Source of the DNA: Acidobacteriota bacterium
Lineage (GTDB): Bacteria; Acidobacteriota; Terriglobia; Terriglobales; Acidobacteriaceae
Length of the DNA stretch: 9,488 nt
Assembly (NCBI GenBank): GCA_003224995.1
Contig: QIAI01000276.1
Coordinates: 1-9,488, forward strand
Direction: 5' to 3'
Made by a program: the position numbers and the translations under genes. Under the pieces are notes generated by a model. It was not told the origin of the DNA. It worked only from the letters and a program-made list of their open reading frames with translations, and did no database searches. Below, in pieces: positions 1 to 6,425 of the stretch (position 1 is the stretch's first letter; each line of letters opens with the position of its first letter).

Positions 1-14
1 CGGAAGGGGCGTAA

Positions 15-62
15 GAAAAACCTTCAGAAGGAAAAACCTTCACCACGAAAAACCTTCACCAC
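15..62. repeat. Three-copy 16-bp direct repeat
   Basis: The 12-base word GAAAAACCTTCA occurs at 15-26, 31-42 and 47-58, exactly 16 bp apart. The second and third copies share the full 16-base unit GAAAAACCTTCACCAC; the first ends in GAAG. The tract does not encode any recognisable protein and lies outside genes. Its function is unknown; it looks like a small intergenic tandem repeat that runs directly into a second degenerate repeat family. Confidence 0.75.
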
Positions 63-111
63 TAAGGGCACGAAGGGAAACACGAAGGAAGCACTAAGGA
101 AAGCATTAAGG
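60..111. repeat. Degenerate CA(C/T)(T/G)AAGG repeat cluster
   Basis: Five copies of an eight-base motif of the form CA(C/T)(T/G)AAGG lie at 60-67, 69-76, 81-88, 92-99 and 104-111, with irregular spacing of 9 to 12 bp. The GAAGG and TAAGG words are complementary or nearly so to the CCTTC words of the neighbouring 16-bp repeat, so the whole block could fold back on itself. The cluster ends at the stem of the terminator at 110-140. I infer an intergenic repetitive element; I do not recognise a named family. Confidence 0.6.
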
Positions 112-140
112 GAGCCTCGAGTTGGAGGCTCCCTTTTTTT
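110..140 (+). terminator. Rho-independent terminator
   Basis: A perfect 9-bp stem (GGGAGCCTC at 110-118 paired with GAGGCTCCC at 125-133) with a 6-nt loop is followed directly by seven T residues at 134-140. The T tract makes it a strong terminator for rightward transcription, so it probably closes a gene lying left of the window. For leftward transcription from the phosphatase gene the same hairpin is followed only by TTAATG, so it would end that transcript weakly at best. Confidence 0.85.
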
Positions 141-198
141 GTCCAAGGTTGGGTTGGGGCTTCGCCGTCTGGGACGAAGCCATGGATACTTCTCAGCC

Positions 199-2204
199 TC
201 AATCGCCTGACGCTTGCTCCAGCAGTTGGTTTGCCTGAAGCAGAAGTCTGAAGGTAGTGGGCCAATCGAGCGGCTGGTTGTTGAACTCGGCTGCCTCCAG
301 TTTCTGAATGATCTGAGCGGCCAATGCGTCACGGCGGCTGCCCAGGGTGGTCAAACGATTTTCGAGATTGTTGTAGGTGGTGTCATCGCCCGCCAACGCG
401 GAGGTGGAGACGGCGAGCGTAGTGCGTCCGAACTGTCCGACCGGAGCGTTGATTTGCTTGTAGGCCCGGGCCAGCAAGGTAAAGGCGAGCGGGTTGCGGC
501 GCACGCCGGTGGGCAAGGCATTGTCGCGCATGACTTCGGCCAGGGTGCGGCCATCATGCGAGTAGTCGTCGGTGAGGCCGACCAGTGACAGAATGGTCGG
601 ACGGATGTCGGTGTGATCCGACCAAACCTCGCCGGTGACGCCTTGGCGCTTCACGCCGGGGCCGACGATTCCTAACCAGGTGGTGGTGATGTCGCGCTGC
701 ACGTCGCCATGGTTCCAGGCAAAGCCAGGAAGTTCGGTAACGCACGGGGAGGTGCAGTTGGGAGCGCCAGCAAAGAAGAAGTAATTGGGATCGCCGAACA
801 TGACCAAGGTTGGAGTGCGGGCCGGATCGGCGGTGACCATGTGCAGGAGTTTCATCTCGACCGGGTCGGCCAAAAACTTCGTGAGCGTGTCGGTATTCCC
901 GGTAATGGGATTGACGGCGGTGAGGCCCATCAGCCCATGCTCGAAGCTGCGGGTGACCGCAGCTTCGCGCGCCGGATTGCCCGTGATGTAGATGGTGGGC
1001 GCGTCATCGGAGTGGACCTTAAAGGGAGTGGTAATTCCCTGCTCGGTGGCCAGCAAGCCGGCAAGATTGGTATTGATCTCGCCAATCTGCGCGTAGGTGC
1101 AGGGCACGTGAATGCCGTCGCAATTGGCGGGACTCGGCGGGCCGCCGACGAAGTGATCGCCTTCATCCGCGGTAAACACGAACAGCGTGTTGTCGCGAGT
1201 GATGCCATCGGCTGCCAGCCTCTGGAAGAACTTCGCGCGCTCGGGTGAGCATCATGCGCGTCGGAAATGTAGGCATAGGTCACGGGAACGCCGTGTTCCT
1301 GCAACGCGGCAACGTAGGCGAGCGAAACCGTGGCTGCCATTCCATCGAAACCCGGGAAGCCGATGTGGCCCGTGGCATCCTGAATCACATTGCCATTCAG
1401 ATCGGTGAGCGGACCATTGGGACTGATTTGCGGAGCCACATACACGTGGCCAAATAATCCCTGGAATCCGGAGTAGGTTCCGGGCTCGGCCGGAAGCAGG
1501 TCGGGTTCGCCACCATTGGCAGAGCTGCACAGGGCATCGCCTGCCGCGCAGTGAACCCCGATGCCGACAAAGTCGGCGAAAGCCTGGCCGGGATTGGACG
1601 CAACTTCCATGGCCTGGGGAGAGTTCGCACCGAACACCGTGGGGATATCGGTGGCGATGTTTTCCAGGATGGTGTTGGCAGTCGCGACGGCTCCCACGTT
1701 GCAACCCGCACGGGTGAAGGGAACCCAGGGTGCGGGTGCATTCTTACCGTCGGCGGTCAGCATGTTAGGCAGGGTGTCGGTGGGCGTCGACGTGGTCGGG
1801 TCAAACAGCGGATCGGTCCAGTACGCAAAAGAAACGCCGGTATTGGAGGTTCCGTCGGGATTGAAATAGCGGAAGCTGTTGCTCACGGGAACGCCGTGAC
1901 GATCGCCATAGACTCCGGTCAGCGATGTGAGGATGTCGGTGGCGGTATGGGAGATGAGAGGCGTGTGATGATTCGACAACAGCGTCCCATTGCCCTTGAT
2001 GAAGTTCAGCAGATGAGGCATCTGTTCCAGATCGGAAGGAACGTTAGGGTTGTCGCGGACGAAGTGAGTGTTATCGAACTGCACGTAAATGACGTGTTGC
2101 ACTCGCCCGCTGGGAGAATTCAGCGGACAGACCGCGGCACTGGCCAGAACCGCGGCCATAGCGAAAAAAACGGTGAGAAAAGCGACGAGACGAGCGATAC
2201 GCAT
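199..2204 (-). pseudogene. Secreted alkaline-phosphatase/sulfatase-superfamily phosphoesterase, frameshifted
   Basis: Predicted exported hydrolase of the alkaline phosphatase/type I phosphodiesterase superfamily, acting on an unknown phospho- or sulfo-ester outside the cytoplasm. The ATG at 2204 is preceded by GGAGG five or so bases upstream and opens a clear signal peptide (about residues 1-24). Visible motifs are the N-terminal metal site VQFDN (Asp44), the likely nucleophile Thr87 in SHTATD before LTGVYGDRHG, a YISDAHD segment, then FTADEGDHF and SDHTDIRPTILSLVGL, which supply the second-half metal ligands. The N-terminal half runs in one frame to about 1245 and the C-terminal half continues in another frame to the TGA at 199-201. 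Adding one C to the CCC run (1243-1245 on plus) restores a continuous reading of about 668 residues, with ...DAHPERAKFFQRL across the join. Both halves otherwise look intact, so this may be an assembly indel or a very recent mutation. Substrate cannot be predicted. Confidence 0.85.
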
Positions 2205-2246
2205 GGAGACCTCCACAGAAATTCGACGCCGTGGCGCAATACTCGG

Positions 2247-2310
2247 CGAACTATAGAGGTTGCCGGAGGCCGTCAAGGTTAATACGTCGTGAATAGTTCG
2301 TAAAACTATT
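2247..2310. repeat. Inverted repeats in the divergent intergenic region
   Basis: AATAGTT at 2292-2298 and AACTATT at 2304-2310 form a 7-bp inverted repeat around a 5-bp spacer. In addition CGAACTAT at 2247-2254 is the exact reverse complement of ATAGTTCG at 2293-2300, so an 8-bp inverted repeat brackets the candidate -35 element of the phosphatase promoter, one arm overlapping its -10. Such an arrangement could be paired operator sites for a dimeric regulator, but AT-rich words of this size also arise by chance between divergent genes. Confidence 0.35.
2250..2276 (-). promoter_or_regulatory. Candidate sigma-70-type promoter of the phosphatase gene
   Basis: On the minus strand, TTGACG (2276-2271) is followed after 15 bp by TATAGT (2255-2250). 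Both hexamers match the housekeeping consensus at five of six positions, although the spacer is shorter than the usual 16-18 bp. Transcription would begin near 2243 and give a leader of roughly 40 nt that contains the GGAGG ribosome site before the ATG at 2204. The position fits the gene well; activity is inferred. Confidence 0.45.
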
Positions 2311-2439
2311 TCTTGCGGGCTAAGGCAAAAGCCGCGCCGGGAAAGGGTTATCAGCGGGGCACATCCTTGTGGATTTCGTCGAAATGGCGGGAGAGTTGCA
2401 TGCCAGTTTTGATAGGCTGAGTCCACCACCCATTCACTT

Positions 2440-3969
2440 ATGTTCTCGCGCATTCTCCGTATCCTGCACCCGTCTCACCAGCACAGCGCATTTTCCGCCA
2501 CAGTGCTGCTGATGAGCACGGTCATGCTGTCCCGGGTTATCGGATACCTGCGCGAGGCCTACATTGCATATGCCTTTGGGGCGGGCGGGCAAACCGATGC
2601 CTACGTTGCGGCGTTCACGTTGCCGGACTGGCTGAACTACATTCTCGCGGGCGGTACCGCCTCCATCACGTTCATCTCGATCTACACACGCTTTCTCGCG
2701 CAGAAGCAGATTTTCACGCCGCAGTTTGTGGGCTGGATGTTCCACGGGTTCTCGGCCGAGCAGATGGCGCTGTGCGTGTCGCTGACGCGCATTCTGCTGC
2801 CGGCGCAGATCTTCTTTTACGTGGGCGGGGTCGTGGGCGCGGTGCTGTTATCGCACCGCATGTTTCTGTTTCCCAGCTTCGGGCCGCTGATCTACAACCT
2901 GTTCATCATTCTGGGCGGCATCATCGCCGGAAAACAGCTGGGGATTGCGTCGCTGGCCTGGGGAGCGCTTGCGGGAACCATCATCGGCCCATTCCTGGTG
3001 AATGCGTTCGGGGCAGCCCGGATCGGCACTCGATATCGACCGGCCTTTGATTTGAAGAATGCGGCATTTCGGGAGTGGGTGCGGCTTTCTATTCCGCTGA
3101 TGCTCGGGGTCTCGCTGGTGACGGCGGACGACTGGATCCTGCGTTATTTCGCCTCGAGCGGGGTTGGCGATATTGCACGACTGAATTATGCGAAGCGGCT
3201 ATTCGCTGTGCCGATTGCGGTGCTGGGTCAGGCCACGGGGCAGGCGTCCTTGCCATTCTTCGCGCGCCTGTTTGGCGAGAAGCGCATGAAGGAATTCGGC
3301 GAGACGGTGAACGGCTCGGTGTATCGGATTTCGGCGCTTTCGTTTCTGTGCTCGGCGCTGATGATGGTGGCAGCGCTGCCCCTGATTGACCTGGTCTACC
3401 GGCGCGGCCGATTTTCCTTCGGCGACTCGCAAGAGACCGCGTTGTACTTCTTCTGGTTCTCCATTTCGCTGGCCTTTTGGGCGGCCCAGGGCTTGTACGC
3501 GCGCGCCTTCTACGCCGCCGGCGATACTCTGACCCCGATGGTCGCTTGCACGCTGGTCACGCTGGCATCGCTGGCGGTTTACCGGGCATTGTTTCATTCC
3601 ATGTCGGTGGTCGGGCTGGCGATCGCCTCCGACATTGGCATCATTGCGAACACGATCGCTGCCGCCCTGCTTCTGCATCGGCGCAAGCTGGTGTCTCTGG
3701 GCGATCTGCCCTGGGTCGAGCTAGGGAAAGCGACGCTGGTGGCGGCGATTGCCGGCGCGCTGGCGTGGCAGGTGTCGCACCTCATCCCCTTGCGGGGAAG
3801 CCGGACTGCAGACCTGGAGTCGCTGGGATTGAGTTCGATCACGTGGGCGGGTGCGGTGGCGGCGGGGTTGTGGCTGCTGCGATCGGATCTACCGCAGAGT
3901 CTGCGACGGAAAAAAGCAATGGAACCAGTTCCCGTGACAGTGGAAGCCAAGGTGCAGTTGGAACCTTAG
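2440..3969 (+). CDS. murJ: MurJ/MviN-family lipid flippase
   Basis: Polytopic inner-membrane protein of 509 residues, the usual length for MurJ, which flips undecaprenyl-linked lipid II for peptidoglycan synthesis. The diagnostic N-terminal block SRVIGYLREA...FGAGGQTDAYVAAFTLPDWL is present, with about 14 hydrophobic segments following. By my alignment from memory with E. coli MurJ, Arg32, Arg38 and Asp53 match the essential R18, R24 and D39, and Arg253 in YAKRLFAVP matches R270, but Asn66 stands where E. coli has the essential R52. It could therefore be a MurJ paralogue that moves a different lipid-linked oligosaccharide. No Shine-Dalgarno is visible before the ATG; a leaderless or weakly initiated start is possible, and the next in-frame ATG (residue 25) would cut into the first helix. 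The C-terminal tail of about 25 residues is soluble. It is divergent from the phosphatase gene and 214 bp ahead of the phosphotransferase. Confidence 0.9.
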   Translation: MFSRILRILHPSHQHSAFSATVLLMSTVMLSRVIGYLREAYIAYAFGAGGQTDAYVAAFTLPDWLNYILAGGTASITFISIYTRFLAQKQIFTPQFVGWMFHGFSAEQMALCVSLTRILLPAQIFFYVGGVVGAVLLSHRMFLFPSFGPLIYNLFIILGGIIAGKQLGIASLAWGALAGTIIGPFLVNAFGAARIGTRYRPAFDLKNAAFREWVRLSIPLMLGVSLVTADDWILRYFASSGVGDIARLNYAKRLFAVPIAVLGQATGQASLPFFARLFGEKRMKEFGETVNGSVYRISALSFLCSALMMVAALPLIDLVYRRGRFSFGDSQETALYFFWFSISLAFWAAQGLYARAFYAAGDTLTPMVACTLVTLASLAVYRALFHSMSVVGLAIASDIGIIANTIAAALLLHRRKLVSLGDLPWVELGKATLVAAIAGALAWQVSHLIPLRGSRTADLESLGLSSITWAGAVAAGLWLLRSDLPQSLRRKKAMEPVPVTVEAKVQLEP

Positions 3970-4123
3970 AGCTTTCTGACAACTCTGTTTCGCACAAGCC
4001 GACAGGTAAGGACGCCCGTTTACTCCAGTGTTCCTGATTCTTTTTGCGGTTGACCTCTCAGACTATCCTTCTTGCCTTCATTTACTTAGCAGATGACCTT
4101 TGCCTGTGGCGCATTTGAGCGGT

Positions 4124-4156
4124 GGTGCATTGCCGGGCTGCACCGGCTGGCGGCAA
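4124..4156 (+). promoter_or_regulatory. Candidate structured mRNA leader (possible H-type pseudoknot)
   Basis: GGTGCA (4124-4129) pairs with TGCACC (4139-4144), and the loop between them contains TTGCCG (4130-4135), which is complementary to CGGCAA (4151-4156). The order of arms is that of an H-type pseudoknot ending 14 nt before the ribosome-binding site at 4171. A competing hairpin, GCCGG (4132-4136) with CCGGC (4143-4147), excludes both. No loop nucleotide separates the first arms of the two pseudoknot stems, so at least one pair would probably have to open. It is a prediction by eye in a GC-rich stretch and I do not recognise a known riboswitch. Confidence 0.3.
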
Positions 4157-4170
4157 AGTGGCGGTGCGGC

Positions 4171-4176
4171 AGGAGG
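4171..4176 (+). promoter_or_regulatory. Perfect Shine-Dalgarno that sets the start at 4184
   Basis: AGGAGG lies 7 nt before an ATG at 4184. This ATG is in frame with the following MKKVSSAV...TRIQASFL segment (whose own ATG is at 4241) that I recognise as the N-terminus of this phosphotransferase type, so I take 4184 rather than 4241 or the GTG at 4338 as the native start. Confidence 0.7.
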
Positions 4177-4183
4177 TCGAAAC

Positions 4184-4847
4184 ATGGCAAGCCCACTGGT
4201 GGACTACTGTGAACAGGCGAATCCTAAGGTGCTTTCGGAAATGAAAAAAGTGAGCAGCGCAGTTACTCACGCCACACGAATTCAGGCGAGCTTTCTGGCT
4301 TCGGTGGAGAAGAAGACGCTCATCTATTGCGGCCGGAGTGTTTTACGCGCTGTCGCGCTGGAATCGGCACTATCTACTGGCCGTGATTGCCTGTCTCGCG
4401 GTGAACTGGCTGGGCGACAGCCTGGATGGAACGTTGGCGCGGGTTCGACGGCAACAGCGGCCACGTTACGGTTTTTATGTGGATCACATGGTGGACAGCT
4501 TCGGCGCTGTCGCCATGATGGGTGGCTTGGCTCTGTCGGGGTACATGCATCCGTGGATCGCGATGGGGCTGCTGCTGGCCTTCCTGGTGCTGTCGATCCA
4601 GTCCTATCTTGCGACCTATACGCTGGGCGAATTTCGGCTTTCGTTCTGGAGTTTTGGTCCGACCGAATTGCGGTTGCTGCTGGCGGTTGGCAACCTGGCA
4701 TTGCTCCGCTGGCCGGTGGTTCTGCGCGGACATTACCGACTCTTCGACATCGGCGGAACGATTGGGCTCGCTGGGATGAGCCTCATGATCGTTTTCTTCA
4801 CTGTAAAGAACGGATATCGACTGTACTGTGAGGAGCGGATTCGATGA
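4184..4847 (+). pseudogene. CDP-alcohol phosphotransferase, internally deleted and frameshifted
   Basis: Membrane enzyme of the CDP-alcohol phosphotransferase family, which joins an alcohol to the phosphoryl lipid part of a CDP-activated donor. The catalytic motif D-x2-DG-x2-AR-x9-G-x3-D-x3-D is complete (GDSLDGTLAR then GFYVDHMVD), followed by about four membrane segments. The N-terminal part (ATG 4184, through ATRIQASFLASVEKKTLIYC) is in one frame, but the catalytic part from AAGVFYALSRWNRH is in another; the switch lies at about 4326-4335. The helix and LT-containing segment that precede the D motif in relatives are missing, so roughly 20-25 codons appear deleted, with a net frame change. 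A truncated 169-residue product could start at GTG 4338, keeping the active-site motif but lacking the first part of the fold. The stop overlaps the gtrA start as ATGA, so translation through the 3' end would matter for the partner. Real deletion and assembly error are both possible. Confidence 0.8.
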
Positions 4848-5242
4848 GCCCGGCGAAGCGGATGGGAGTGCGCTGGCTCAAGTTCAACGCGGTCGGGGCT
4901 GGCGGGATTGTCGTGCAGTTGCTGAGCTTGGCGGTATTGAAGTCAGTTTTGCGACTGGATTATCTGCTGGCGACTGCGTTCGCCGTGCAAGCGGCGGTCG
5001 TGCACAACTATTTCTGGCACGAGCGCTTCACCTGGGCGGATCGCACCGGCGGCAGTTCGTGGCTGCGATTTGCGAAGTTTAATCTTACGACCGGCCTGTT
5101 TTCGATTCTGGGGAACGTGGTGGTCATGGGGATCCTGGTCGGCGGGGATCATCTGAATTATTTCGTGGCGAACCTCGTGACCATCGCGATGTGTTCGATC
5201 GTGAATTTTCTAGTCAGCGACCGGTTCGTGTTTGAGTCGTGA
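4844..5242 (+). CDS. GtrA-family membrane protein
   Basis: Small integral membrane protein of 132 residues, the standard GtrA-family length. Four hydrophobic segments are visible at about 14-33, 39-58, 76-100 and 106-125, with the family hallmarks HNYFWHERFTW after the second segment and NFLVSDRFVF at the C-terminus. GtrA-like proteins are thought to help move or present polyprenyl-phosphate-linked sugars across the membrane for modification of polysaccharides or lipids; this is known for some members and inferred here. The ATG overlaps the stop of the phosphotransferase gene by 4 bp (ATGA), with GAGGAG at 4830-4835 eight bases upstream, which indicates translational coupling and a shared role in envelope lipid or glycan synthesis. 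No glycosyltransferase gene lies next to it. Confidence 0.88.
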   Translation: MSPAKRMGVRWLKFNAVGAGGIVVQLLSLAVLKSVLRLDYLLATAFAVQAAVVHNYFWHERFTWADRTGGSSWLRFAKFNLTTGLFSILGNVVVMGILVGGDHLNYFVANLVTIAMCSIVNFLVSDRFVFES

Positions 5243-5361
5243 GGTGTCGTCTGCCGATTTCGAACGGTGGACACGCCCGCGAAAATTCTACGCAAGGTCC
5301 TCGCGCACCGTCGTTCCTCGGGAGACACTGGGCCTGTTCGCGGAGAGGGTGTAATTTTGCC

Positions 5362-5388
5362 GGAACCGGCGCCAGGCTTGCAGCGTAT
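5362..5388 (+). promoter_or_regulatory. Candidate ECF-sigma-like promoter for the ABC operon
   Basis: GGAACC (5362-5367) is followed after 16 bp by CGTAT (5384-5388). This spacing and pairing resemble promoters of extracytoplasmic-function sigma factors, which typically have a GGAAC-type -35 and a CGTA or GTC-type -10. The GGAACC is embedded in a palindrome, GCCGG-AA-CCGGC (5359-5370), that could instead be an operator. The -10 overlaps the first copy of the direct repeat at 5386. No convincing sigma-70 promoter is seen here. Weak evidence, based on motif resemblance only. Confidence 0.28.
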
Positions 5389-5431
5389 TATCCGGTGTCT
5401 AATTGAGCTGTACTATCCGATGTCCAATGAG
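5386..5431. repeat. Imperfect 21/22-bp direct repeat with 25-bp period
   Basis: The segment 5386-5407 (TATTATCCGGTGTCTAAT then TGAG) is repeated at 5411-5431 (TACTATCCGATGTCCAAT then GAG), with three substitutions and one single-base gap over about 21 bp. The copies flank the probable start of the ABC ATPase gene; the second contains the ATGs at 5420 and 5427. The repeat may be a local duplication or a pair of regulator-binding sites on nearly the same helix face (25 bp is a little under 2.5 turns, so strictly it is closer to opposite faces). Confidence 0.55.
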
Positions 5432-5495
5432 AGGACGACGGGCGCTGGGGCCGAGCCGACGGCTTCTCCAGCGACGCCAGAGAATTCTCTATCTC

Positions 5496-6425
5496 TTGAT
5501 TGAACTCATCCATCTTCGTAAAGAGTACGACGATCTGGTGGCGGTTCAGGATCTGAATCTCAGCATTCCACAGGGCGAAATCTTCGGGCTGATTGGGCCG
5601 AACGGCGCCGGCAAAACAACCACCATCCGCATGGCCTGCGGCTTGTTAGCTCCCACCACGGGGCGGGCTCTCGTCAATGGAATCGATGTATCGGAGGAGC
5701 CCGAGCGGGCGCAGCAACTCCTCGGTTATTTGTCCGATTTCTTTGCCCTTTATGATGACCTGAAAGTCTGGGAGTACCTCGACTACTTCGCGCACGCTTA
5801 CAAAATGAACGAGAGCGAAATTCCGGCGCGAGTCAGCGAAGCGATCGCGCAGGTTTCGCTCGAGGTGAAGCGCGATGCCATGATTCGTGGGCTGTCACGC
5901 GGCATGAAGCAGCGGCTCGGAATTGCCCGCTCCATTATTCATCGGCCCAAACTGCTGTTGCTGGATGAGCCGGCCTCCGGACTCGATCCCAAGGCTCGCC
6001 TCGAGCTGCGCAATTTGTTGCGCAGCCTGCGCGACCAGGGCAGCACCATCCTGATTTCCTCTCACATTCTGACCGAATTGGAAGGCTTCTGCACTTCCAT
6101 TGGCATCATGGAAAAAGGACGGATGGTGCGAAGCGGTCGAATCGAAGAGGTGACGGCGGCCGAAAATCTGGCGCGGGATATGCGGATCAGCTGGTTGGGA
6201 GATGCGAGCGGCGCTCTCGAGGAAAAGCTGCGCGGCCATGCTGATGTATCGAACCTGCAGTTGAGCACCGGCGATGCCACGTTCCAGTTCGCGGGATCGG
6301 ATGAGGAGATGGCGGCGCTTCTGGCGAGCCTCGTCAGCGCGGGCGTGCGGGTGAAAACCTTCGCCGAGGTCAAACAAACCGTCGAAGATTTATACATGCG
6401 GCTGTCCCGGCACGAGGTGATGTAG
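5496..6425 (+). CDS. ABC transporter ATP-binding protein
   Basis: Cytoplasmic ATPase of an ABC-2-type exporter; it powers the permease encoded next. Counting from the TTG at 5496, the nucleotide-binding domain shows Walker A GPNGAGKTT (about 34-42), a Q-loop region reading GYLSDFFALYDDL without the usual glutamine, the signature LSRGMKQRLGIAR (about 133), Walker B LLLLDEP with the D-loop SGLD (about 153-164) and the switch histidine in SSHILTE (about 190). About 110 residues of C-terminal accessory domain follow. The start is uncertain: the frame is open up to TTG 5403 and ATG 5427, but that upstream translation is arginine-rich and unlikely. The plus-one-frame reading from ATG 5420 gives a Thr/Ala/Pro-rich tail ending ENSLSL that would join smoothly to IELIHLRKEYDD if one base near 5498 were removed. 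So a short N-terminal extension may have been lost by a frameshift. The stop abuts the permease ATG. Confidence 0.9.
   Translation: MIELIHLRKEYDDLVAVQDLNLSIPQGEIFGLIGPNGAGKTTTIRMACGLLAPTTGRALVNGIDVSEEPERAQQLLGYLSDFFALYDDLKVWEYLDYFAHAYKMNESEIPARVSEAIAQVSLEVKRDAMIRGLSRGMKQRLGIARSIIHRPKLLLLDEPASGLDPKARLELRNLLRSLRDQGSTILISSHILTELEGFCTSIGIMEKGRMVRSGRIEEVTAAENLARDMRISWLGDASGALEEKLRGHADVSNLQLSTGDATFQFAGSDEEMAALLASLVSAGVRVKTFAEVKQTVEDLYMRLSRHEVM

Noticed and set aside
15..111. CRISPR array
   Set aside because: Units are 16 bp or shorter and follow one another without unique spacers, and no cas gene is present.
1551..2282. Plus-strand open frame of 243 codons opposite the phosphatase N-terminal half
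   Set aside because: It is the antisense shadow of a gene with signal peptide and active-site motifs; its translation is Gly/Arg/Val-rich with no recognisable domain.
4050..4078. TTGACC as a -35 element for the phosphotransferase operon
   Set aside because: No acceptable -10 hexamer lies 15-19 bp downstream, so it cannot be supported as a promoter.
4844..5082. Alternative plus-strand frame overlapping gtrA (from about 4828)
   Set aside because: Composition and lack of family motifs mark it as an out-of-frame shadow of the GtrA gene.
5243..5273. GTGTC/GACAC inverted repeat as a terminator after gtrA
   Set aside because: Five-base arms with a 20-nt loop and no T run; too weak to call.
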